Part shown: in pieces, positions 14,930 through 25,624 of the stretch
How the letters are laid out: every line of letters begins with the position of its first letter
Numbering within the stretch: position 1 is the stretch's first letter
Source of the DNA: Vanilla planifolia
Lineage: Eukaryota > Streptophyta > Magnoliopsida > Asparagales > Orchidaceae
Length of the DNA: 64,000 nt
Assembly (NCBI GenBank): GCA_023846275.1
Contig: CM043875.1
Span: 39,710,633 to 39,774,632 of the forward strand
Direction: 5' to 3'
Notes under the pieces: model-generated
Told to the model about the DNA's origin: nothing
What the model saw: only the letters and a program-made list of their open reading frames with translations
Database searches by the model: none
Made by a program: the position numbers and the translations under genes

Positions 14930-17436
14930 GATGTGAGAAAATCCTTTGTGCAATAGTTCATATGCTTACTTTTTTAATTAGGCATGCTTAGCAAGCTCCA
15001 TGTTATAGTGAGGCAAATTCGTTAAAGTTGATCTAAGGATCAAATAGATTGCATATTGAATTCCTTGTAAAAGCACAACTCATTGAGTGGATTTGATCAA
15101 GTATAAATTATTCTAAAAGTAGAACAACTTCTTTTTGAACTCCTATCAAACAAATTACTAAACATCAAAGAGGTAACAAAATAAGTGCATATACTATTTC
15201 ACTCTACAAACAAGGCAACCCCCTTTTCTAATCTATTATTTTATGAGGATTACAGATCAAGATGTTTTCTCTAGGGACTGGCTTTAGATTAGTAAGCCCT
15301 ATAACCATAAACAATCCAACTATTAATGATCACATTTAAATTGTTGCCTATTAAGTATATGCTAAGACTTGCTCCTCTTAATAGGAACATTTGAGGACTT
15401 CTTCCTAACATATGTCTAAAACTTTGTTGGTTTTAATATTACCTTTTTGTATCATTAAACTTTTAACTAAACCAATTTGATCATCCAAAAGGTGTGACAT
15501 CCATATTATTTGATGAAGATGTCCTAGAATCACATGAGTAATAGCCATGGGTAAAACATTGAATTAGAAGTAGTCCAAAATGCACCTAAATTTATTAAGC
15601 TTCATTGATTCCAAAGCAATCTTCAAGATGATGTTCATGCAACTACCACTATCCACTATCAACATACAAGTTTGTTCTCTACTCTTGAAGTTTGAAAAAT
15701 AGTCATATTTATTCAATCATAGTCTCCTCGTGAAGACAATAGAATACATATCACATTTAAGGATTATCCCTTAAAAATTCTTGTGTCATTGCTCGAACTA
15801 TTTCACCATTCTATGAGATGCTTCTCATCCATATAATTTGTATCTCCTTATTATATATCCTTGTCTTCCAATTCACAAATTTTTATATTTAAACTTTTTT
15901 AATGACATTCATATGAAAAATGTCCAAGCTAATTTCATCTAAAATAAATCACTATTTGATTCTTTGATTATGTGAAAACCATAAGAAATTTCCTTTTTAG
16001 CATCACTGTTTATAGCTTCAATTTTGGTTTTGTAATCATATTACCACACCTACATATTAATATCTTTCTATCTTGTTATGGCATTTTCTTTACTTCAAAG
16101 CAATTCTTCACCTCAAAAGTTTTCTAAAATAATTCATCCGAAGTATAAGTCTATGAAACAAAAATTTTGTCCAAATATCTAATGTAATGTTATAATGAAT
16201 GTAAGCAATAGTGACACTAATCGCATCAAATTATGGGCTTGCTAAATTTTTTCGTATAATCACATACACTCATAATCCCTTTTTTTATAATAGAAAACTC
16301 AACAAGATTTTCATGATAATAATGGGATAGATATCTACCTTTAAGAATTTTTATATATCCTCCTAACTTCTAATTATCATTTGTCTGATTCTATGCAACT
16401 AATGTTCTATTTATTGTCCAAAAAAGATGATACTTGATTGATCAATTAGAGCTTATAAAATCTCACTTGTTTGACTATAGAAATGGGTTGTAACTCGAAA
16501 TAGTTATCAATATCTATGATTCAATTTGTGAACACCAACAAATCCAAACATTTGTAAAATAAGGGAATTTCTATCTTACCCTTTTTGGTTTTGTCATTTT
16601 CTTACTTTTACACTTAATTTTGACCTATAATAGATATTATGCATAATTAATTTGCTAGTTGCATCATATTATGTTCTTGAACCAACTTTTGCCCTCTTGT
16701 GGAGGTTGTGAACAATAGCCCTAAGCTTTCTTTCAATTTGGTTGAGGATTAGGTGTGTATTGATAACTTTATAATAGACAGTCTGCACATTTCTCAATAT
16801 TTTATGCTCAGTGCCTAATCCTTTATGGTATATTGTATCCTTTCTCAATTCATTATGTTATATTGTTTCCTATCTCTTCATTCCTTTGTAGATGATGCAT
16901 GTAAGATAATAATAGATAGTTATCCTCTTCTCTAAGTTTATGAGATAAACATTCCTCTAAGATATTTTGATCATCAAATAAATCTTCTTAAAAGTTTTGG
17001 CTAGTCTTAGCCTCCCTATTTTTATTATTTCTAGTTACTAGGCATGGTTTTGTATTTTGTTATGAAAAATGCTTTCTTATTTCTAACACTCCGATCATGT
17101 TAAACAACTAACATAATATTTCATTTTCCTATCATTGATTTCTTATCATCTTTATAAGTTTTTTTGGACCTTTAAGATATAATCATTATTTTCTTTACCA
17201 TAACCCCTATAATAGTTATATTGGAATATAGAACCATAAACATAAGCGATGTTCTAGAATTTAAAGCTTTGATATCAAACAAAATGGTTGAATACCTAAT
17301 TGGGATATTATTTGAAGGAATTTGATATTAGGATTTGTGATTATGTGTTTTGGAGCAAGTAATTATATGACCACATATAACTAATATGCATGAAACAAAG
17401 TTAATAAAACTAAAATTAAGTTTATTAGCTTAAAAT
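14930..17436 (-). mobile_element. Ty3/gypsy chromovirus remnant: PBS, gag, protease, RT start
   Basis: In minus orientation this begins with the inner edge of an LTR and a degraded primer-binding site at 17266-17280 (reverse of TGGTATCAGAGC, initiator Met tRNA, with two transitions). A gag region follows, with a zinc-knuckle remnant near 15900 (LGHFSYEC). The protease starts near 15660 (DSGSCMNI) and ends with VLPMAITHVILG. The N-terminal part of RT is at about 14935-15090 (PLNELCFYKEFNMQ, then LPHYNMELAKHA, then YELLHKGF). Stops and frameshifts are frequent. Its pol stops at the RT start, which is where the candidate nested LTR begins. The gag-to-LTR portion (15817-17436) is repeated at 22762-24372. 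Confidence 0.8.
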
Positions 17437-19605
17437 TTGTATTTGAAAGTTAAGAATATCAAACTTTGAAACTAGCTCTATAGTTAAAGCTTGTTTAATG
17501 AAATCACTCTAATAACACTTGATCGACATAAATTTAAGCATAAATCTTAAGAACACTTGTAGATTATAAAGTTATAAGTTCAACATATAGAGCTAGTAGT
17601 TAGGTTCTTCAATCAAAATTAAGATTTAAATATCATGACAAAATAACACTTGAAACATCCATTAGTGTTGGAATTAGAGAACTACAAAACAAGGTAAAAT
17701 AAACTTTGAGAGAGTTGCAATGATTTAACATTAACATATAAAAAGTAATGAAATTAAAATGATTGCAACAAGATCTATAACCAACTGAAAGAAGAAACTT
17801 TAAGAAAAATTGGAAAAGAGAACTTCAGCAATTCATTTACAAATGTCATTCCAATTGTAAAGTGAAATGGAGACACCATTATAACACATCTCCTCATGAA
17901 TTCACACCACCGATCATTTTTAGGAATAGTTGTCACACTAAGTTGTTGTAATTCATGGAGAATACTCAAAAGGTGACAATGGAAACTTCTTTAGAGGTAA
18001 ATGATATAATCTTGAACTACAAGCATTTTTATAAATAAAGAAAATTGAAAAGAAGTAACCATCTAAACCAACCTAAATATACTCGACTACCTTGTACAAT
18101 AAGAGGATTGCTTATGGCTCTTCTTACTTGATTGTCTCATGTAGTCCATAGATCACCTAAGGTTATTAGCTCAAAATGCCCTATTTCAGCTCGAATCTTA
18201 TTTCGTTTATGAAACTCATGTAATCATGCCTTATCCCACACCATGAATATCTAAAACATGTGACATGTTATTATCTTCACAAACAAATCACAAATACACT
18301 AAATATAGAAAATCATATAAAACCAATATGTGAGATACATAAAATTCACATTATTTTTAAAACATAGTAATGTTAAGTAAAATAGACTTTTATTAGAGTC
18401 TAATTTAGAGTCTACAATACTAGATGTATAATAGATTATTAAATAATTTTAAAAATATTGTAAATTATGTGAGACAAAACTACAAGAAGAGAATGGTAAA
18501 TTGTGTATTTGAAAATTTTAATTTTAAAAAATTTAAAAAATCACTCTTAAAAATAAAATTTATTTTTTTAGAAAATTATCAATAAAATGAGATTACTTAA
18601 TAATAAAAAAATATACAAATACTTTTGGTGATTCAATCAAAACCCTTGGCTACATCTACTCCCAATCACGATTGGGCTTTCGCTAACTACTTATTTTTTT
18701 TGAATCTAATAGGGGTAAACCAAATACAAATCAATGATCAAATGAAAAAAAAAATACTAAAATATACAAAAATTGGCTATACAAAAAATCGAAAGCTTTA
18801 CAAATGTTTTGCATACAAAATCCCTACACCTTTAAATCCTTCCAAAAAGAATGACACAACTAATTAATGATGTAGACATTATTAGGATGATACAAAAAAT
18901 ATTGTAGATGAAAAAAATAATGATTAAAGGAAACTACAACTCCCATAAGCATGCAAAAATTTATGGTTCTTAATTTTTGAAGTTTACTTGAGCACTTTTG
19001 AAAATTTTCAAGTTGATTCAATAAAATTAAATATTTATTAATGAACTCTTTTATAGTTGAAATAAAAAACTTTAAAATAACTCTCCCAATGATTAGAATC
19101 AGCTTTTCTGAAAACTAGCCATTACAAGTGACACGAGAGGGAAGACGAAATATAGTTGTTGTTCGATTCTAGGCAGACAGAGCAGGAATTGTCTGATCAA
19201 AATAATCATTAAATGGTCCAAATCTACTTATAGTGAGATAAGATCTAAAACGTTAGATCCAAAAACTAAATGGACAGTGATGATGATCGGGTTACTTACT
19301 ATTCATGAAGGTGGAGGAGCCATTAGACATTCGATCAAACATTTCAAATGAACGATTATATGAAAGAAAATTGTTCATAAAGACAGGTGCGTTCCAGACT
19401 ATTTGATCACAAAAAGCATGATTGGATGACACTGGTTTGCCTTAATCTAAAAGCAAACATGAATAATTTTTTATCCTATATTGTAAGCTATAGATGATGT
19501 CTGGCATTGATAAAACTTCCTCTTAGCTTATATGTCAATCGAATAGGGTTGGCTATCCTTGGTGCTCTTGAGAAGTAATGATTTAAGTCACTTGTGCATA
19601 CATAC

Positions 19606-19609
<4 letters not shown>
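17437..19609. other. Remainder of the chromovirus LTR and AT-rich spacer
   Basis: By position 17281 to about 18350 should be the 5' LTR (minus orientation) of the element ending at 14930, but I could not fix its outer end. From there to the (TA)n tract there is no gene. The frame at 18625-18867 has no motif and is rich in Lys, Asn and Thr as AT-rich random sequence is. Confidence 0.4.

Positions 19610-19671
<62 letters not shown>
19610..19671. repeat. (TA)n microsatellite
   Basis: About 31 perfect AT/TA units. It is palindromic and able to extrude as a cruciform. Confidence 0.97.
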
Positions 19672-19674
<3 letters not shown>

Positions 19675-19930
19675 TCTGAGTTAACCTAATTTATTTCTTA
19701 ATAATTCATGAGTCTATCTTAACTCGTTACTCTTAAATCAGTTTTAAGAATTATACCCTGACCCTATTGACCTAAGTTGCTATAGGAATAATGCTTTAGA
19801 TCGATACTCAGGCCTAACCTAACTCGATTTCATTCGAGCTCCTGACCTGCAACTACCCAAGACTAGTGCCCGACACAACGAGCCACTTGCCTGAGCCCTT
19901 TTGGCTTAACAGAGGGGTTGGGTTCTTAGG
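19672..19930. repeat. C-rich island next to the (TA)n tract
   Basis: This is markedly less AT-rich than its surroundings and rich in the short words TGACC, AACCT and CCTGA, as in the tails of some plant transposons. It contains no ORF of note and no tRNA cloverleaf. It ends in an AT-rich slope after 19930. Its identity is unknown. Confidence 0.35.
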
Positions 19931-21950
19931 CTAAATTTTTTATTTTATTTTATTTTATATATTTTTATTTAAAAAATTATAAGATTTTGAAAACATAAAT
20001 GACTTAATTTTTAAAAACTAAATGCAACTTAATGCTAACTCAAATATACATAAATCATGATAATTTTATGTACCATACTTACAAACAAAATAAAGGTTTA
20101 ATATGTTAACCATAACGATTTAGAAATACAGTTCTTTGTGGATTAGCTACTCCATAAAGACCATAGTCCTTAGCTCCAAAATTAGCATGTTGAGTCATCA
20201 ATCTTCATTCACTACATATGTTATAGTTTTAGCTCTAATAAATCCAAATTGTTATAGTATTTCTTGAGATTTAATTGAAATAATAGTAAGCTTTATAAGA
20301 TATTTGTAACTATTTAGTTTAATTTTATAATTATTATATCAAAGGGAAAAAATATCATATATTAATTAGGATTATGAGACATGTGTGACATTTTATAATT
20401 GCTCATCGATTAGCATCCTAAGACATAGTATGAGTTATTAAGTGAAGTGACAACATGTTAAGTATTAAACATAAAGTCCTATCGAGTAGTTTTGTCTCAT
20501 CCAATTTTATAATATAAACTATAAAATTTTAAAAAAATATATACTTAAATAAAAAGAGAAAAAATAATAGAAATAATCATAGAAAAAAATAGAATATTGT
20601 AATCAACTCCTATGATTGATAAATATGAATAATCAAAATAAGATTCTATTTGGGTATGGTTTTAAGTTCGAATGAAACTAGTGTGATACCAACGGATATG
20701 TGTTTGTAAGCTAACACAAGATACTCCATTGTCACATAGGTACTTATATTGCAACAAAATACAAATACATGTCTAGTAACTAAAGAAATAACACTGACAG
20801 TCGTAGCACAGTATATAACATAATTAAAAGTAACAATTGCTGAGTAAAGTTATCCATGAACTATCACTTTTAGTGCTTCTATAAAGTCAATTTTATATCT
20901 CATTTTGATTTGAAATATTAAGTTATAAAATAGATTGAACTAATTGCCACTAGCTTACTGATAAAAATATTATACATGCATATAAATAAATAACTTTGGA
21001 ATCATATGACATGCTAAGTCAATCTCTTACAATAACAATATAAATGGCATATGATATGCATAAGAAAAATGGCCATCTTATGGTGTTAATTAATCTAGTA
21101 TTTATCTAAGACATTTCTCATAAATCTCATTCAATTTTTAATTCTTTGGTCATCTTATGTCATTTTTTGTGACAAAAAAAAAATTATACATAATTTTTAA
21201 ACTCTAATATATTTGTAAGATTTTTTTAGTATATTTAATAATTTTACTAATTTTTAAGATTTTTCAAAGCTTGTAAGTGAATCATTTTTTATCTCTAATC
21301 CTCTATTTTACTACTAAAAGAATTTTATTTTTTGCCAACTTAGTATTATTGGAATTCAAATAGTTTATATACTTTATTTTTAGCTTATTGCACTTTTACA
21401 GATTATTGTACATTCTTTTAACAATGTATTATTTTTAAAAAAAATCATAAAATAATTTTTAAATTTTAAAAAATCTTCTAAACATTCAAATAATTTAAAA
21501 TAATTATAAATCTCAATGTTTATTATATTTCGTATATTAAAAATCCTTCTTTCTTATAAGATATTTGATCAACCTTAAGATTATTATTTTTTGTTAATTT
21601 AAATATTCAATAGTTCAAATTCTCAAAATATTATTTAAGTAGATGCCCTCACTTTTGTGTTGTTGCATTAACAATATTATACACAGAGCCTCCAATGCTA
21701 ATGCACTAGTAAAACTCACATATTGAATACATTTACTAACTAAAATTGATCTGATTGTTGAATTATTGTGAATTATAATCTTATCACTACACATAAACAT
21801 CTAATATTCTAAGAGTATATCTAAACCATTTGAGCTTTGCATAAATTACATTTTCTAGTTTATATGTTCATGAATAATAGGTGAGTTCCTTATTACATAG
21901 AAAGTGGTTAAGTATATTTCTCTTGTAATGAACAATATTTAACATCTGCA
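19931..21950. other. AT-rich intergenic DNA, nothing recognised
   Basis: No coding domain, repeat boundary or RNA gene was seen on either strand. Confidence 0.5.
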
Positions 21951-22761
21951 AGCATAAGTGATATTTGAATTGATAAGACTATATATGAAAGTTTTTTTTT
22001 GTATTAGCATCTCCTAAAAAAAGCAATAAATATTACAAATTTTGTATATCCAAAATAACTAAATATTTTTAAGATACATTTTATCTTATGTGCATTTATT
22101 TTAAACTATATTATTTTGAGTACACCAAATTCATCTTAATGTACTTAACTTTCTAATAATATGTCTATAAGTTTATATGCACACTTAAAATGATAAAGTA
22201 TCTTATATTTTGCTATTTGTTATTATTAATTATCATTATTATATTAATTATATCTCATTTAGGTCTATTATTAAAAAGATGTTTTACCCATTCAATTTTA
22301 GATCTAACACAAAACTCTTTAATATATAATATACATCATCATGACATTTTAATTTTGCTTTTGTAAATATTGGTTAATTCATTCATGCAATAAAATAAAA
22401 TGAAATTTAAACCACTATATCAAACATATATGATTTTGAAATATTACTCATGCTAATCTTTTGATTGTTATATTAGGATCAAAATTATCACATCCAAAGT
22501 AAAAACAAACTATTTGTAAAGTAATATCAAAATATTTATTAAAGATTTGCTTTAATATATATTTTTAAGGCTTAAATATATAATCAATAATTAAAGTGGG
22601 ATATGTAATTAGATAAATAAAGTATAGAGTTTCCTAATATTTGGAAAGCTATGAAAATTTTTGAGAAATCCAATAAAAATTAAACTGAAAATAGGAAGCA
22701 AACATTTAAAAATTTTTAGTTATCTTAAAATTGAAAAAAATGCATAAAGATTATAGATAAG
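21951..22761. repeat. Direct repeat B, left copy
   Basis: About 810 bp. It is homologous in the same orientation to 24373-25074: matching starts (AGCAT, then GTGATAT, then TGATAAG-like), matching middle (TAAATATTTTTAAGAT) and matching ends (GATTATAGATAAG against GATTACAGATAAG). Non-coding. The two copies bracket a gypsy gag fragment. Confidence 0.7.
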
Positions 22762-24372
22762 ATGCTCTTCATTTATATAATTTGTCTCGCCTCCTTAAAT
22801 ATCCTTGCCCTCTAATTCAAAAATATTTATATTTAAATTTTTTTAATGGCATTCATGTGAAAATTGTCCAACCTTGTTGCATCTAAAACAAACCACTATT
22901 TGATTATCTAATTGTGCAAAAACCATAAGAAATTTCCTTTTTGGCATCATTGTGTACAACTTTAATTTTGGTTTTGTGATTATACTATCATACCCATGTA
23001 TTAATATCTCCGTATATTGTGATGACATTTTTTTATTTCAAGATAATTCTGAATCTCAAATATTTTTTAAAATAATTCATTTAAAATCCAATTTTGTGAC
23101 ACAAAATTTCAATCCGTATAATGTAATCCTAGATTGAAAGTAAGAAATTGTGACACACTAATCACATCAAACTACGAGCTTGCTAAATTTTGACATATAA
23201 TCACCTACACTAAATTCCTTATTTTTATAATAAAAATTATACAATAACTTTATGATAATTATAAGATAGATATTTAACTCTAAAAAGTTTATATATATGT
23301 CCTAATTTCTAACTAGCACTTCTTTAATTCTATATAATTTTTGTTCTATTTATTGTCCCAAAAAGAAGGTGCTTGATTGATCTAATATAACTTCATCAAA
23401 TCTCACTTGTGTGACTATAGACATGGGTTGTAATTCTAAGTATTTATCAATGTAAATGATTCAAATGGTGAACACTAGAAAATCCAAACATTTGTCAAAT
23501 AAGAGAATATCTACCTTAACTTTCTAGTTATATCATTTTCTTGCTTTTACATCTACTTTTGACATCCAATAAAGATTGTGCATAATAAACTTGTTAGTTA
23601 TGCCATTTTCATGATCTTGCACCAATTTTTGTCATCTTGTATACGTTACAAACAATAATCCTAAACCTTCCCTTCATAGTGTCTAGGATTAAGTATGTAT
23701 TGATAACCCTATGGTAGACAATCCACACATAGGTCAATATCTTATGCTCCTCACCCAATCCTTTATGATATATTATATCTTATCTTAATGCATTATGATA
23801 TATTTTATCCTCTCTTTCCTCATTCCTTTATAATTGATGCATGTAAGACAATAATAAATAGTTACTCTCTTCTCCAAGTTTTTGAGATGAACCTTCCTTT
23901 ATGGTCATCTAATAAATCTTCTTGAAAGTTTTGGCTAGTCTTAGCATCCCTATTTTCATTATTTCTAGTTATTAGGGATGGTTGTGTATGTTGTTTTGAA
24001 ACTTAACTTTTTTTTATTCTAACACTCTGATCATGTTAAACTACTAATATAATATTTTATTTATTTATTATGGATTTTTTATCATCTTTATATGTATTTT
24101 TTGGATCCTCTATATAAAATCATTATTTTCTCTATCATAACATACATAATAGTTCGTTTGGAATATAGAATCATCATTATAAGTCATTTTTAAGAGTATA
24201 AAACTTGATATCAAACTAAATGATAGAATACTTAATTGAGATTTTATTTGAAGAAATTTGATATTAGGATTAATGATTGTTTTGTGAGGCAAGTAAGCAT
24301 ATGAACATATATAATTGATATGCATAAAACTAAGTGAACAAAACTAAAATTAAGTTTATTAGCTTAAATAAA
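22762..24372 (-). mobile_element. Second copy of the chromovirus gag/PBS/LTR-edge segment
   Basis: This is collinear with 15817-17436 along its whole length. On the minus strand at 22843-23028 it encodes a gag end with a zinc knuckle, CFRCNKVGQFSHEC. The histidine of the CX2CX4HX4C knuckle is Gln here, while the other copy keeps His but has lost cysteine codons to stops. The primer-binding-site remnant is at about 24203-24215. Homology to the first copy stops at both ends exactly where repeat B begins. The piece is a fragment, not an element. Confidence 0.75.
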
Positions 24373-25074
24373 AGCATGTGTGATATCTGAATAGATAAGA
24401 TTACATATATTAGTTTTTTGTATTAACATATGCTAATAAAAGCAATAAATAATACAAATTCGAAATATCCAAGATAATTAAATATTTTTAAGATTTATTT
24501 TATCTTATATATATTTATTTTAAAATATATTATTTTGTACATACAAAATTCATCTCAACATATCTCTCTAATAATATATCTATAATTTTATATACCTATT
24601 TAAAATAATAAAATATATTATATTTTTATATTTTTTTATTATATCTCAAGTAGGTTTATTACTAAAATATATTTTATCCATTCAATTTTAGATCTCAAAA
24701 CTCTTTAAAAATAATATACTTCACCATGACTTTTTAAATTTCCTATATCAAGCACATATGATTTTAAAACATTACTGATGTTAATTTTTTAATTGTTATA
24801 TTTGGATCAAAATTGTCATATCCGAAGTAAGAATAAAAGCAATTGCTAAGTAATATCAAAATATTTTAATCAAGATTTGTTTTTAACAGATCTTTTTTAA
24901 GTTTTAAATATATAATAAAAAATATATTTTAAATTGGGATATGTGATTGGATAGATAGAGGACAGAGTAACGAAAATTTTGAGAATTTTAATAAAAATTA
25001 AATTAGAGAAGAAAACATTTAAAAAATTTCAGTTATCTTAATATTGAAAATAATGTGGAAAGATTACAGATAAG
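24373..25074. repeat. Direct repeat B, right copy
   Basis: About 700 bp, the partner of 21951-22761 and about 100 bp shorter through scattered deletions. It ends only about 70 bp before the cyclin-T promoter region, so it is the nearest upstream repeat to that gene. Confidence 0.7.
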
Positions 25075-25624
25075 TACAATTACTTTAATGGAAAGTATGG
25101 ATTACGAGATTGTTTGCTTAATTAGGCAATTAATTATTTGGTTGGTCTAAATTTCTGGGATTCTTGGCGGCGGGATCATCTCCAGATAACCCCGCGTAAA
25201 GGAAGGCTTGCCGCCGTTTTCTGCGATCCCAGTGTCGTATTTTTCCAAGTCTCCTGCCGTCCTACTCCGCCGAGACGTCTGATTCGTGATTTTCTCTCCG
25301 TGTTGTAAGTCCATCTATTTTTCTCTTATCATTTGAAGAAATCGCTGTGCTTTTCGCTGTGCTTTTCCCATGTTAGGGTTTTTGGATCTTACTCGTTTAA
25401 TTGTTTATTGCTATGAAGTTCATGGAGAGCCTTAGCGAGGCCAAGCTTTTATTGTTGAATTGTGGGGATTAAGTTTGGTGTCTTGCTTTCCTAGGTTTTA
25501 GTTTAGTAAATGGCATAATTGGAACTATCTTTTTTTTTTTTTATTGTTTTGAAGGAATTCAAGTGGATTGTTGGTTGCTGCGACGAACAATTACTGTTTT
25601 AAGGATAGAGTTTTTTGTGGGAGT
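25075..25624 (+). promoter_or_regulatory. Cyclin-T promoter/5' leader with a likely leader intron
   Basis: Base composition changes abruptly at about 25160 to a GC-rich block (to 25304) typical of a plant first exon. A strong donor GTAAGT at 25305 and an acceptor ending at 25554 (after a T-rich tract) would remove a 250-bp intron from the 5' leader. The coding exon then begins at 25555. No TATA box is evident close to the GC-rich block. The transcription start cannot be fixed from sequence alone. Confidence 0.6.

Noticed and set aside
18625..18867. 80-codon frame as a small gene
   Set aside because: It is Lys/Asn/Thr-rich as expected from AT-rich DNA, with no domain, no promoter-like GC change and no splice context.
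1..25000. Organellar DNA insertion as the reason for the high AT content
   Set aside because: No mitochondrial or plastid gene was recognised, and the region instead contains nuclear LTR retrotransposon domains.
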